Positions 50,358-59,731 of a DNA stretch of 64,000 nt are shown here, piece by piece. Each line of letters opens with the position of its first letter. Position 1 is the stretch's first letter. The DNA comes from Catenulispora sp. GP43 (lineage in GTDB: Bacteria; Actinomycetota; Actinomycetes; Streptomycetales; Catenulisporaceae). Where the stretch lies: positions 62,001 to 126,000 of the forward strand of contig NZ_JBGCCT010000009.1 of the NCBI RefSeq assembly GCF_041260665.1. Reading direction: 5' to 3'. Both the position numbers and the translations under genes were made by a program. Under the pieces are notes generated by a model. That model saw nothing but the letters and a program-made list of their open reading frames with translations. It was not told where the DNA came from and did not search any database.

Positions 50358-51878
50358 ATGACCTCGATCTCCCTGTCCGCTACCGCGACCGGCAAGGCGG
50401 ACGCCGTCGTAGTCGGCGTGTACGCCACCGAGACCGCCAAGGGGGTCAAGGGCGTGGCCCTGGCACCCGGCGCCGAGGCCGTGGACGCGGCCTACGGCGG
50501 AACCCTGGCCAAGGCGCTGGACCTGCTCGGCGCCGCCGGCAAGGACGGCGAGCTGACCCGGCTGCCGGGGCAGGGCGACGTCAAGTCGCCGCTGATCGTC
50601 GCCGTGGGCCTGGGCAAGAAGCCGGGCAAGGGCGCCACAGTGAGCACCGACACCCTGCGCAAGTCCGCGGCCGCCGCGGCGCGCTCGCTGGCCGGCAAGG
50701 CCAAGGCGGTCTTCGCGCTGCCGGCCGACGACGCCGGGCAGGCCGGCGCGATCGCCGAGGGCGTGCTGCTGGGCACCTACGCGTGGGAGGGCCTGAAGAC
50801 CCCGCGCAAGGACGCGAAGGGCGCCCTGGGCGAGGTGGTGCTGGCCACCGCGGCGGCCAAGCAGGCCCCGGTCAAGAAGGCCGTGGAGCGCGCCGCCACC
50901 GTCGCCGGCGCCGTGAACCTGGCCCGCGACCTGATCAACACCCCGCCCTCGCACCTGTACCCGCAGACCTTCGCCGAGCGCGCGCAGGCCGAGGTGAAGG
51001 ACGCCGGTCTGGCCACGCTCAGCATCGAGGTGCTGGACGAGAAGGCGCTGACCAAGGGCGGCTACGGCGGCATCATGGGCATCGGCAAGGGCTCGGCCAA
51101 GGCGCCGCGCCTGGTCCGCCTGACCTACCGCCACCCCAAGGCCAAGAAGCACCTGGCGCTGGTCGGCAAGGGCATCACCTTCGACACCGGCGGCATCTCG
51201 CTGAAGCCGGCGAACGCCATGGACACCATGAAGTCGGACATGAGCGGCGCCGCGGCGGTGTTCTCCGCGACACTGGCCGTGGCCCGGCAGGAGGTGCCGG
51301 TCAACGTCACCACGTACCTGTCGCTGGCCGAGAACATGCCCGGCGGCGGCGCGATCAAGGTCTCGGACGTCATCACCATGTACGGCGGCAAGACCGTCGA
51401 GATCATGAACACCGACGCCGAGGGCCGCGTGGTCATGGCCGACGCGCTGGCCCGGGCCAGCGAGGACGGCCCGGACCTGCTGCTGGACGTCGCGACCCTG
51501 ACCGGCGCGCAGGTCCTGGCGCTGGACCGGTTCTCCGCGGTCATGGGCAACGACGACGACCTGCGCACCACCATCGTGGAGACCGCCAAGGCCGCCGGCG
51601 AGGACATGTGGCCGATGCCGCTGCCGGAGTACCTGCGCGAGACCATCGACACCCAGAGCGCCGACATCTCGAACATGGGGCAGCGCATGGGCGGCATGCT
51701 GGTCGCCGGCCTGTTCCTGCGCGAGTTCGTCGGCGAGGGCATCAAGTGGGCGCACCTGGACATCGCCGGCGCCTCCTTCAACGAGAAGGGCGCCTACGGC
51801 GACACCCCGAAGGGCGGCACCGGCGCCGCGGTGCGGACGCTGGTGAAGCTGGCCGAGGACCTGGGCGCCGGCAAGTAG
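50358..51878 (+). CDS. pepA: Leucyl aminopeptidase (M17)
   Basis: A 506-residue cytosolic two-metal aminopeptidase. Family motifs GKGITFDTGGISLK (catalytic lysine and first metal site), KSDMSGAAAVFS, LSLAENMPGGGAIKVSDV and the signature NTDAEGR are all present. The N-terminal alpha/beta domain (about residues 1-170) is divergent, as usual. The ATG at 50358 has only a weak ribosome site. It is divergent from gcvT and followed by a strong terminator. In Streptomyces-like genomes pepA lies directly before lpd and sucB; here three small genes are inserted. Confidence 0.95.
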   Translation: MTSISLSATATGKADAVVVGVYATETAKGVKGVALAPGAEAVDAAYGGTLAKALDLLGAAGKDGELTRLPGQGDVKSPLIVAVGLGKKPGKGATVSTDTLRKSAAAAARSLAGKAKAVFALPADDAGQAGAIAEGVLLGTYAWEGLKTPRKDAKGALGEVVLATAAAKQAPVKKAVERAATVAGAVNLARDLINTPPSHLYPQTFAERAQAEVKDAGLATLSIEVLDEKALTKGGYGGIMGIGKGSAKAPRLVRLTYRHPKAKKHLALVGKGITFDTGGISLKPANAMDTMKSDMSGAAAVFSATLAVARQEVPVNVTTYLSLAENMPGGGAIKVSDVITMYGGKTVEIMNTDAEGRVVMADALARASEDGPDLLLDVATLTGAQVLALDRFSAVMGNDDDLRTTIVETAKAAGEDMWPMPLPEYLRETIDTQSADISNMGQRMGGMLVAGLFLREFVGEGIKWAHLDIAGASFNEKGAYGDTPKGGTGAAVRTLVKLAEDLGAGK

Positions 51879-51893
51879 GCACCCGATACTGAT

Positions 51894-51935
51894 CCGAAGC
51901 GGTCATCTCCGGCGAGCGGGAGGTGACCGCTTCGG
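51894..51935 (+). terminator. Strong hairpin terminator after pepA
   Basis: CCGAAGCGGTCATCTCC and GGAGGTGACCGCTTCGG form a 17-bp stem with one T-G wobble and an 8-base loop, 16 bases after the pepA stop. No U-run. Confidence 0.75.
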
Positions 51936-51958
51936 CGTTCGCGGGTATGCGTGTCGCC

Positions 51959-52687
51959 ATGAGCGCCGCCGACGGCACCGAACCGGACGACCATCCGGCC
52001 CACGACCCGCACGAAGGGCTCGGGGCCCGGCTGAACTGGCTGCGGGCCGGGGTGCTGGGCGCCAACGACGGCATCGTCTCCACGGCCGGCCTGGTGGTCG
52101 GCGTGGCCGGGGCCACCAGTTCCCGGTCCGCGCTGCTGGCCTCGGGCATCGCCGGGCTGCTGGCCGGCTCGCTGTCGATGGCCTCGGGCGAGTACGTGTC
52201 GGTGTCCACGCAGCGCGACACCGAGAAGGCGGCGCTGGCGATGGAGCGCAAGGAACTCGCCGAGACGCCCGAGGCGGAGCTCGAGGAGTTGGTCGGCCTC
52301 TACCGCGACAAGGGGCTGACGGAGAGCACGGCGCGCCAGGTCTCCGAGGAGCTGACCGCGCACGACGCCCTCAGCGCCCACGCGCAGACCGAATTGGGTA
52401 TCAACCCCGAAGAGCTGGCCGACCCCTGGCACGCGGCGCTCGCCAGCTTCGTGGCGTTCAGCGTCGGCGCGCTGCTGCCGCTGCTGGCGATCGTGCTGCC
52501 GCCGGACGGCTGGCGGGTGCCGGTCACCGTGGTCAGTGTGCTGATCGCGCTGGTCGCCACCGGCTGGGTCAGCGCCCGGCTGGGCCGCGCGGCGCCGGGG
52601 CGGGCGATCCTGCGCAACGTGATCGGCGGGGCGCTGGCGATGGGCATCACCTACCTCGTCGGGACCCTGATCGGGCGCGTCGATTAG
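51959..52687 (+). CDS. VIT1/CCC1-family membrane transporter
   Basis: A 242-residue protein of the VIT family (Fe2+/Mn2+ transport). NWLRAGVLGANDGIVSTAGLVVG is the family opening, GSLSMASGEYVSVSTQRDTE continues the second helix, a charged cytoplasmic domain of about 85 residues follows (EELVGLYRDKGLTESTARQV), then three helices. The ATG at 51959 is chosen over 51947 because the shorter form still keeps the full conserved region. The metal is not determined; manganese or iron detoxification is the usual role. Confidence 0.9.
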   Translation: MSAADGTEPDDHPAHDPHEGLGARLNWLRAGVLGANDGIVSTAGLVVGVAGATSSRSALLASGIAGLLAGSLSMASGEYVSVSTQRDTEKAALAMERKELAETPEAELEELVGLYRDKGLTESTARQVSEELTAHDALSAHAQTELGINPEELADPWHAALASFVAFSVGALLPLLAIVLPPDGWRVPVTVVSVLIALVATGWVSARLGRAAPGRAILRNVIGGALAMGITYLVGTLIGRVD

Positions 52688-52690
52688 CCT
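52685..52690 (+). promoter_or_regulatory. -10 box upstream of the Sel1-like gene
   Basis: TAGCCT overlaps the end of the VIT gene and ends 8 bases before the ATG at 52699. Confidence 0.35.
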
Positions 52691-52698
52691 AGGGCGCC

Positions 52699-53052
52699 AT
52701 GCTGCACTGGCACGAGAAACGGATCGACGAGTGGACGGCCGCCGCGGTGCACGGCGACACCGAGGCGATGCTGCGCCTCGCGCACGCGGCCAGGCACCAC
52801 GACCCCGCCGAGGCGGAACGCTGGCTGCGGTCGGCGGCCGGCCTCGGCAGCCTGGAGGCGGTGCACAAGCTGGGCGTCATGCTGTGGCACCGCGGCGAGC
52901 ACCAGGACGGGGAGGAACTGGTGCACCGCGCGGCCGTGAGCGGCTATCAGGACGCGATCGCCACGATGGGGCAGTTCTGCGAGCGGCGCGGCGACTTCGA
53001 GGGCGCCGACTCCTGGTTCTGCAAGGTCGCGGCGGACGACGACAGCTCCTGA
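52699..53052 (+). CDS. Small Sel1/TPR-like repeat protein
   Basis: A 117-residue helical protein with about three Sel1-like repeats (GDTEAMLRLAHAARHHDPAE; LGSLEAVHKLGVMLWHRGEH; GYQDAIATMGQFCERRGDFE). Such repeats mediate protein contacts. It has no signal peptide and its partner is unknown. It stands 11 bases after the VIT gene and convergent with the next gene. Confidence 0.8.
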   Translation: MLHWHEKRIDEWTAAAVHGDTEAMLRLAHAARHHDPAEAERWLRSAAGLGSLEAVHKLGVMLWHRGEHQDGEELVHRAAVSGYQDAIATMGQFCERRGDFEGADSWFCKVAADDDSS

Positions 53053-53068
53053 GGCCGGGCGGGCCGTT

Positions 53069-53443
53069 TCAGACGCCGTCGAGCCGCCGCTTGTCCTCCT
53101 CGGCCCGTTTGCGCGTCCAGTCCCGCATGCGCTGTGGGTAGCCGACCACACCGGCGTCGTAGGCAGGAATACCTAATGCGCGGGCCAAAGCATGCGCCTG
53201 CTGCGGACTGCGCACCCGCCGCCGTGTCCATTCCCCGGACGCCGCGATGAAGACCACTGTGGTGTCGGTCACAGAGGTGCGCGGCTCTATGTACGCCTCG
53301 ACTCCGGCGCGGCTGCGGGCGAACTCGCTCAGGTGCGCTTCGGCGGCGGCCAGTTCCTCAGTGGATCTCCTGCTGGGCGGCGGCGCGGTCGGTCCGGGAG
53401 CCGGAACGGGCATGGCGGGACGGCGTCGGCGGAACAGGGGCAT
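53069..53443 (-). CDS. Small conserved basic protein
   Basis: A 124-residue protein beginning MPLFRRRRPAMPVPAPGPTA, with a Pro-rich N-terminus and a conserved C-terminal part (TVVFIAASGEWTRRRVRSPQ, then ALGIPAYDAGVVGYPQRMRD). This is a conserved actinobacterial hypothetical of unknown function; it is soluble. The ATG at 53443 has GGGAG 5-6 bases upstream, better than the GTG at 53449. Confidence 0.75.
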   Translation of the reverse strand: MPLFRRRRPAMPVPAPGPTAPPPSRRSTEELAAAEAHLSEFARSRAGVEAYIEPRTSVTDTTVVFIAASGEWTRRRVRSPQQAHALARALGIPAYDAGVVGYPQRMRDWTRKRAEEDKRRLDGV

Positions 53444-53654
53444 AACCACTCCCGGAAGATCGTTGCTCCCTTCGGCCGGGCTGCGGGGCTCGGCAGAAGT
53501 CGGGTCCGCACGCGGACTAGACTGGCGTTCCGGTCGCGGATGCGCTACCCGCGACTCCGCGTCCGTCCGTTCGCTGACCCTTCCACAGCAGTGTGTCAGT
53601 GTGGGGCGGAACGGGACCGGCTAAAGCGAGAAGCAGGCAGTGAGAGGAACGCAC

Positions 53655-55055
53655 GTGGCAGGCGACAACCAGTTCGACTTGGTCATCCTCGGCGGCGGCT
53701 CGGGCGGCTACGCCTGCGCTTTCCGGGCAGCGGACCTCGGCATGCGCGTGGCGCTGATCGAGAAGGCCGAGGTGGGCGGGACCTGTCTGCACCGCGGCTG
53801 CATCCCCACCAAGGCGCTGCTGCACGCCGGCGAGGTCGCGGACAACACCCGCGAGGCCGCGCAGTTCGGCGTCGCGGCCACTTTCCACGGCATCGACATG
53901 GCGGCCGTCAACTCCTACAAGGACGGCGTCGTCGGCCAGCTGTACAAGGGCCTGCAGGGCATTGTGAAGGCCCGCAAGATCGAGTTCATCGCCGGCGAGG
54001 GCAAGCTGGTCTCGTCCAACACCGTGCAGGTCAACGGTCAGAACGTGACCGGCACGAACGTGGTCCTGGCGACCGGCTCGACGCCGAAGTCGCTGCCGGG
54101 CCTGGAGATCGACGGCAACCGGATCATCTCCAGCGACCACGCCCTGAAGCTGGACTACGTCCCGGCCTCGGCGATAGTCCTCGGCGGCGGCGTCATCGGC
54201 TGCGAGTTCGCCTCGGTGTGGAAGTCCTTCGGCACCGACGTGACCATCATCGAGGGCCTGCCGCACCTGGTCCCGCTGGAGGACGAGAACTCCTCCAAGC
54301 TGCTGGAGCGCGCCTTCCGCCGCCGCGGCATCAAGTACGAACTGGGCAACTTCTTCTCCGGTGTGGAGTACACCGAGAACGGCGTGCGCGCCTCCATCGC
54401 CAACGGCAAGACCGTCGAGGCTGACCTGATGCTGGTGGCCGTCGGCCGCGGCCCGGTGTCCGCGGGTCTGGGCTACGAGGAGGCCGGGGTCGCCATGGAC
54501 CGCGGCTACGTCAAGGTCGACCAGTACTGCCGCACCTCGGTCCCCGGCGTCTACGCGGTCGGCGACCTGATCCCGACCCTGCAGCTGGCGCACGTCGGCT
54601 TCGCCGAGGGCATCCTGGTCGCCGAGCACATCGCCGGTCTGGCTGGGCTTTATTCAGAGCCAGTGGCCCCGATCGACTACGACGGCGTGCCGCGCGTGAC
54701 CTACTCGCACCCCGAGGTCGCCTCGATGGGCCTGACCGAGGCGCAGGCGAAGACCAAGTACGGCGACACGGCCGTGAAGACCTTCAACTACGACCTCGCC
54801 GGCAACGGCAAGAGCAAGATCCTCAAGACCTCGGGCCAGGTGAAGGTGGTCCAGCAGATCGACGGACCGGTGCTCGGCATCCACATGGTCGGCGACCGGA
54901 TGGGTGAACTCGTCGGCGAGGCGCAGCTGATCTTCAACTGGGAGGCGCTGCCGCAGGAGGTCGCCCAGCTCGTGCACGCGCACCCGACCCAGACCGAGGC
55001 GATGGGCGAGGCCATGATGGCCCTGGCCGGCAAGCCGCTCCACGTCCACGACTGA
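53655..55055 (+). CDS. lpd: Dihydrolipoyl dehydrogenase (E3)
   Basis: A 466-residue flavoenzyme that reoxidises dihydrolipoyl groups with NAD. FAD motif ILGGGSGGYACAFRA, redox disulfide C44/C49 in GGTCLHRGCIPTKALL, NAD motif LGGGVIGCEFASVW, YAVGDLIPTLQLAHVG and the C-terminal His-Glu pair in HAHPTQTEAM are present. The GTG at 53655 has AGAGGAAC 5 bases upstream and is preferred over the GTG at 53640. sucB follows after 91 bases, so it is the E3 of a 2-oxo acid dehydrogenase. Confidence 0.95.
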   Translation: MAGDNQFDLVILGGGSGGYACAFRAADLGMRVALIEKAEVGGTCLHRGCIPTKALLHAGEVADNTREAAQFGVAATFHGIDMAAVNSYKDGVVGQLYKGLQGIVKARKIEFIAGEGKLVSSNTVQVNGQNVTGTNVVLATGSTPKSLPGLEIDGNRIISSDHALKLDYVPASAIVLGGGVIGCEFASVWKSFGTDVTIIEGLPHLVPLEDENSSKLLERAFRRRGIKYELGNFFSGVEYTENGVRASIANGKTVEADLMLVAVGRGPVSAGLGYEEAGVAMDRGYVKVDQYCRTSVPGVYAVGDLIPTLQLAHVGFAEGILVAEHIAGLAGLYSEPVAPIDYDGVPRVTYSHPEVASMGLTEAQAKTKYGDTAVKTFNYDLAGNGKSKILKTSGQVKVVQQIDGPVLGIHMVGDRMGELVGEAQLIFNWEALPQEVAQLVHAHPTQTEAMGEAMMALAGKPLHVHD

Positions 55056-55074
55056 TAAGCCTGCTGTATGGACA

Positions 55075-55094
55075 CCGCAGGACAGAGCCTGCGG
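55075..55094 (+). other. Hairpin between lpd and sucB
   Basis: CCGCAGG-ACAGAG-CCTGCGG is a perfect 7-bp stem with a 6-base loop in the 91-base spacer. It could be a partial terminator or processing site that sets E3:E2 ratios. Confidence 0.45.
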
Positions 55095-55146
55095 AAGCCC
55101 TGAGAATTCTGCACGGAATGTTCTGCGAAGGAGATAGAGAGCGCTC

Positions 55147-57036
55147 ATGTCGGTCTCAGTAGTTCTGCCCGCGATGGGTGAGTCGGTCACCGAGGCCACC
55201 ATCACCCGCTGGCTGAAGAAGGAAGGCGACCGGGTCGAGGTCGACGAGCCGCTGCTCGAAGTCTCCACCGACAAGGTCGACACCGAGATCCCGTCCCCGG
55301 CGGCCGGGTTCCTGGTGTCGATCAAGGTCGGCGAGGACGAGACGGTCGAGGTCGGCGCGGAGCTGGCGGTCATCGGCGACACCGCGGACGCGGCTCCGGC
55401 GGCTCCGGCCGCCCCGGCTGCCGCCCCCGCGGCTGCTCCGGCCCCGGCTCCGGCCCCGGCTCCCGTTGCCGCTCCGGCCCCCGCGCCGGCCCCGCAGGCC
55501 GCCGCCCCGGCTCCGGCCCCGGCGCCCGCCGCTCCGGCGGCCCCGGCCGGCGGCGCTGCGTCCGGCACGCCGGTCACGCTGCCCGCGATGGGCGAGTCGG
55601 TCACCGAGGCGACCGTCACCCGCTGGCTGAAGGCCGTCGGCGACACCGTCGAGGTGGACGAGCCGCTGCTGGAGGTCTCCACGGACAAGGTCGACACCGA
55701 GGTGCCGTCGCCGGTGGCCGGTGTGCTGCTGGCGATCAACGTCGCCGAGGACGAGACCATCGACATCGGCGCGCAGCTGGCCGTGATCGGTGCCCCCGGC
55801 GCCGCTCCGGCCGCCGCGGCTCCGGCTCCGGCCGCTGCGCCGGCGCCCGCCGCCGCTCCGGCTCCGGCTCCGGCGCCCGCGCCGCAGGCCGCTCCGGCTC
55901 CGGCCCCGCTGCCGGCGACCCCGCCGGTCGCGGCTCCCGCGCCGGCCCCGCAGGCCCCGGCTCCGGCCGTGGCGGCGGCGCCGTCGTTCACCGCGACCGC
56001 TCCCGCCCCCGCGCCGGCCCCGGCCGGCGAGTACAAGCCCGGCACCCCGGCCGTCGTCGCGCAGGCCCAGACCGCCGCGCGCGTCGACTCCCCCGGCGCC
56101 GAGCCGGCCGCGGCCTACGTCACCCCGCTGGTCCGCAAGCTGGCCGCCGAGCACGGCGTGGACCTGGCCAGCGTCACCGGCACGGGCGTCGGCGGCCGCA
56201 TCCGCAAGCAGGACGTGATCGACGCGGCCAAGGCCAAGCCGGCCCCGGCCGCCGCCCCGGCAGCGTCCTCGGCCTCCGCCCCGGCCGCCAAGGCCCCGGT
56301 GACCCCGAGCCCGCTGCGCGGCCGCACCGAGAAGCTGACCCGGATGCGCGCGCTGATCGCCAAGCGCATGCTCGAGTCGCTGCAGACCTCGGCGCAGCTG
56401 ACCACCGTGGTCGAGGTGGACGTCACGAACATCGCCCGCCTGCGGACCCGCGCCAAGAGCGAGTTCGAGGCGCGCGAGGGCGTGAAGCTGTCGTTCATGC
56501 CGTTCTTCGCGCTGTCCGCGATCGAGGCGCTCAAGCAGCACCCGAACCTGAACGCGGTCATCGACACCGAGGCCGGCACGGTCACGTACCACGACTACGA
56601 GAACCTGGCCATCGCGGTGGACAGCGAGAAGGGCCTGATGACCCCGGTCATCAAGAATGCCGGCGACCTGAACCTGGGCGGCCTGGCCCGCGGCATCGCG
56701 GACCTGGCCGAGCGGACCCGCACCAACAAGGTCCTGCCCGACGAGCTGGCCGGCGGCACGTTCACGCTGACCAACACCGGCAGCCGCGGCGCGCTGTTCG
56801 ACACCCCGATCCTGAACCAGCCGCAGGTCGGCATCCTGGGCACCGGCGCGGTCGTGAAGCGCCCGGCGGTCATCAACGACCCCGACCTCGGCGAGGTCAT
56901 CGCGGTGCGCTCGATGGTGTACCTGGCGCTGACGTACGACCACCGCCTGGTGGACGGCGCCGACGCGGCCCGCTTCCTGGTCACCATGAAGGAGCGGCTG
57001 GAAGAGGGCAAGTTCGAGGCGGACCTCGGTCTGTAG
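55147..57036 (+). CDS. sucB: 2-oxoglutarate dehydrogenase E2 (dihydrolipoamide acyltransferase) with two lipoyl domains
   Basis: A 629-residue E2. Lipoyl domain 1 (residues 1-78, lipoyl-lysine K43 in DKVDTE) and lipoyl domain 2 (about residues 139-216, K181) are joined by long Ala-Pro linkers. A peripheral-subunit-binding domain lies near residues 320-356 ([20 protein letters not shown]), then the catalytic domain with H599 and D603 in [13 protein letters not shown]. The actinobacterial SucB/DlaT type serves the 2-oxoglutarate (and often pyruvate) complex with E3 encoded just upstream. A long AAGGAG ribosome site precedes the ATG. Confidence 0.95.
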   Translation: MSVSVVLPAMGESVTEATITRWLKKEGDRVEVDEPLLEVSTDKVDTEIPSPAAGFLVSIKVGEDETVEVGAELAVIGDTADAAPAAPAAPAAAPAAAPAPAPAPAPVAAPAPAPAPQAAAPAPAPAPAAPAAPAGGAASGTPVTLPAMGESVTEATVTRWLKAVGDTVEVDEPLLEVSTDKVDTEVPSPVAGVLLAINVAEDETIDIGAQLAVIGAPGAAPAAAAPAPAAAPAPAAAPAPAPAPAPQAAPAPAPLPATPPVAAPAPAPQAPAPAVAAAPSFTATAPAPAPAPAGEYKPGTPAVVAQAQTAARVDSPGAEPAAAYVTPLVRKLAAEHGVDLASVTGTGVGGRIRKQDVIDAAKAKPAPAAAPAASSASAPAAKAPVTPSPLRGRTEKLTRMRALIAKRMLESLQTSAQLTTVVEVDVTNIARLRTRAKSEFEAREGVKLSFMPFFALSAIEALKQHPNLNAVIDTEAGTVTYHDYENLAIAVDSEKGLMTPVIKNAGDLNLGGLARGIADLAERTRTNKVLPDELAGGTFTLTNTGSRGALFDTPILNQPQVGILGTGAVVKRPAVINDPDLGEVIAVRSMVYLALTYDHRLVDGADAARFLVTMKERLEEGKFEADLGL

Positions 57037-57045
57037 CAACTGAGT

Positions 57046-57073
57046 GTGGCCCGGTCCTGGAGGACCGGGCCAC
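57046..57073 (+). terminator. Terminator hairpin after sucB
   Basis: GTGGCCCGGTCCT and AGGACCGGGCCAC form a perfect 13-bp stem with a 2-base loop, 9 bases past the sucB stop. Confidence 0.75.
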
Positions 57074-57282
57074 TGTCCGCTTCGGCTCGCGGGCCAGCGT
57101 CACCGCGAGCTCGTCCCGGCGAACGTCCAGGTAGCACCACCGTGGCCAGCCGGGGCCCGCCGCGTGCTGGCCCGGGGGCAGGGGGCGGCGCGCCATGACG
57201 CGCTCGGCCTTGGCCGTCAGCGGCACTCCCGCCCGGCGCGACCTGCGCACCCCCGCTCCCCGGCCGGCCGGGATCACAGAGC

Positions 57283-57288
57283 TATGCT
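57283..57288 (+). promoter_or_regulatory. -10 box of a leaderless promoter (TIGR01777 gene)
   Basis: TATGCT ends 6 bases before the ATG at 57295, with no ribosome site. Confidence 0.5.
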
Positions 57289-57294
57289 GCTGCT

Positions 57295-58197
57295 ATGCGG
57301 ATCGCCATCACCGGCTCCACGGGAATGATCGGCACGGCCTTGTCCGCCGCGCTCACCGAAGACGGCCACGAGATCGTCCGCCTGGTCCGCCACACACACC
57401 CGGACGAAGCCGCCGGCGAGCGCCACTGGTCGCCCTTCGGCGACCCGGACCCCAAGCCGTACGAAGGCTGCGACGTCGTGGTGCACCTGGCCGGCGCGGG
57501 CCTGGGCGACAAGCGCTGGTCCGCCGCCTACAAGCGGGAGATCAGCGAGAGCCGGATCCACGGCACCGACACCCTGGCGCGCTCGCTGGCCCTGCTGACC
57601 GAGCCGCCCAAGGCCCTGTTGTCGGCGTCGGCGATCGGCTTCTACGGCGACACCGGCACCACGCCGGTCACCGAGAAGTCGCCGGGTTCCGAGGACTTCC
57701 TGGGCGCGCTGTGCCGGGACTGGGAGATGGCGACGAAGCCCGCCGAGGACGCCGGGATCCCGGTCGCGCACCTGCGCAACGGGGTCGTGCTGGGCGGCTC
57801 CGGCGGCGCGCTGGCCCGGATGCTGCCGTTCTTCAAGGCCGGGATCGGCGGCCCGATCGGCAGCGGCCGGCAGTACTTCTCGTTCATCGGGATGGCCGAC
57901 TACCTGGCCGCCGTCAGGCACATCATGGCCCTGACCGCGGACGGGACGCTGAGCGGGGCGGTGAACGTCACCGGCCCGCTGCCGGTCACGAACCGCGCCT
58001 TCACCAAGGCCCTGGGCCACGTGCTGCACCGGCCGACGGTCATGCCGGTGCCGGGGTTCGCGCTGCGGGTGCTGTTCGGGCAGATGGCGAACGAGCTCAC
58101 CGGCAGCCAGCGGGTGCTGCCGGCGCGGCTGACCGAGTCCGGGTTCACCTTCACGACCCCTGATGCCCGCGCGGCGTTGGCCGCGGCGCTCGGCTGA
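57295..58197 (+). CDS. TIGR01777-family NAD(P)-dependent epimerase-like protein
   Basis: A 300-residue extended short-chain dehydrogenase-type protein of the TIGR01777 (YfcH-like) family. Rossmann motif TGSTGMIGTAL, VVHLAGAGLGDKRW, the SASAIGFYGD segment, LRNGVVLG and the C-terminal DUF1731-like half (TNRAFTKALGHVLHRPTVMP). The biochemical function of the family is unsettled. The ATG at 57295 is leaderless. It is common next to the lpd-sucB region in actinomycetes. Confidence 0.92.
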   Translation: MRIAITGSTGMIGTALSAALTEDGHEIVRLVRHTHPDEAAGERHWSPFGDPDPKPYEGCDVVVHLAGAGLGDKRWSAAYKREISESRIHGTDTLARSLALLTEPPKALLSASAIGFYGDTGTTPVTEKSPGSEDFLGALCRDWEMATKPAEDAGIPVAHLRNGVVLGGSGGALARMLPFFKAGIGGPIGSGRQYFSFIGMADYLAAVRHIMALTADGTLSGAVNVTGPLPVTNRAFTKALGHVLHRPTVMPVPGFALRVLFGQMANELTGSQRVLPARLTESGFTFTTPDARAALAAALG

Positions 58198-58417
58198 AGC
58201 CGCCTGAATCAGCCCTCTTAAATGTGTGACGGTCCGGATACCCAGAGTTCTCAAATGCTGAGACAGCAGGCGTTTCGCGTGAGTACGCCACGGGCCCAGG
58301 GGTAGGCATCCCTGCACAAGCGCCGACGCTCGGCCGGCTTCGCCCTGCCCAGCGCGCGAACCGCGCGGGCCCACAAGGCGCGCCGGGAGGTCGGCTCTAG
58401 AGGGTGGAGGGGCTCAC

Positions 58418-59719
58418 GTGACAGCACAAAGTCCGAGCCACCGGCATCACCTGGACGCCGACGTGATCGTCGTCGGTGCCGGGGTCGCCGGATTGCACGC
58501 CGCGGGGCGGCTGCACGAGGCGGGTTTGGACGTCCTGGTCATCGAGGCGTCGGACCGGGTGGGGGGCAGAGCCGGCACCGAGAGGGTCTCCGGGTTCCTG
58601 GTGGACAAGGGTTTCCACCTGGTGAACTCCGTCGAGCACGGTGAGAACACGAAATTGGAGCTGGGGTGCTTCGCCTCCGGCGTGGACCTGCAGCTGGACG
58701 GCAAGCGGATCCGCTACGGCGACTGCGTCGGCGGCGAGGGCGCGACGGGCGCGGGCACCGCCCTGCGCACCCCGCTCGGCTCCCCGGCCGAGCGCCGCCG
58801 GCAGTCGGGCTGGCTGCTGCGGGTGGCCCTGAGCCGCCCCGAGAGCATCCTGGCCCGCCCCGAGCGCACGGCCGCGGCGCTGGTCGCCGAGGTCGGCCTG
58901 TCGCGGCGGGTGGTGGACGGCTTCCTGCGGCCCTACCTGGAGGCCTTCGCCGCCGAGCCGGACCCGGCGCTGGCGGTGTCGGGCCGGGCGATGGAGCTGG
59001 CGCTGCGCCAGCTGGTGCGCGGGCGCTGGTGCCTGCCGGCGAGCGGCATCGCGGCGATCCCGCACCGGCTGGCCGAGCGGCTCCCGCCGGGCGCGATCCG
59101 GCTGGAGACCGAGGTCCTGATGGTCTACGCGAACGGCGTCATCACCGCCGACGAGGTGCTGCGCAGCTCCGCGGTGGTGGTGGCGACGGACCCGGCGACG
59201 GCGGTGGAGCTGCTGCCGGGACTGCACGAGCCGCAGCCGCGGGCGGTGACCACGTTCCACCACGCCACCGTGCTCCCGCCGCCGCGCACCGAACCGGCGG
59301 TCCTGGTCGACGCCGACCCGCACTCGCCGGTGGCGCGCACGGCGGCGGTCAGCCACGCGGTGCCCGGCCGCAGCCCCGACGGACGGACCCTGATCTCCAC
59401 GAACGTGGTCGGCCACACCGGGACCCGCACCTCGGAGCTGGAGTCGGCGGTCCGGGCCCGGCTCGCGGAGCTGTACCCGGGCGGCGACGACCGCTGGGAG
59501 TGCGTGGCGGTGCACCACTTCCCGCACGCGGTGCCCGCGATGACCTCGCCGCACAACTTCCGGCGGCCGGTGCGCCTGATCCACGGGTTGTACGTGTGCG
59601 GCGATCATCGGGACACCGCCGGGATCGACGGGGCGATGGAGTCGGGACGGCGTGCAGCGCGGTCCGTGTTGGCCGATCTCGGGGTGTCTTTTCGCAGTGA
59701 CGAGCTGGCCACCGCCTGA
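58418..59719 (+). CDS. FAD-dependent amine oxidase / protoporphyrinogen oxidase-like protein
   Basis: A 433-residue flavoprotein. FAD motif DVIVVGAGVAGLHAAGRL and VGGRAGTERVSGF at the N-terminus and YVCGDHRDTAGIDGAMESGR at the C-terminus are typical of the NAD(P)/FAD amine-oxidase superfamily (related to phytoene desaturase and protoporphyrinogen oxidase). The substrate is unknown; carotenoid or porphyrin genes are not nearby. The GTG at 58418 has GGAGGGG about 5 bases upstream. It follows 220 bases with no gene. Confidence 0.85.
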   Translation: MTAQSPSHRHHLDADVIVVGAGVAGLHAAGRLHEAGLDVLVIEASDRVGGRAGTERVSGFLVDKGFHLVNSVEHGENTKLELGCFASGVDLQLDGKRIRYGDCVGGEGATGAGTALRTPLGSPAERRRQSGWLLRVALSRPESILARPERTAAALVAEVGLSRRVVDGFLRPYLEAFAAEPDPALAVSGRAMELALRQLVRGRWCLPASGIAAIPHRLAERLPPGAIRLETEVLMVYANGVITADEVLRSSAVVVATDPATAVELLPGLHEPQPRAVTTFHHATVLPPPRTEPAVLVDADPHSPVARTAAVSHAVPGRSPDGRTLISTNVVGHTGTRTSELESAVRARLAELYPGGDDRWECVAVHHFPHAVPAMTSPHNFRRPVRLIHGLYVCGDHRDTAGIDGAMESGRRAARSVLADLGVSFRSDELATA

Positions 59720-59731
59720 GGGGTAGGGGGC

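Noticed and set aside
56981-57277. Minus-strand 98-codon frame after sucB
   Set aside because: It overlaps the sucB 3' end and its terminator and has no family features.
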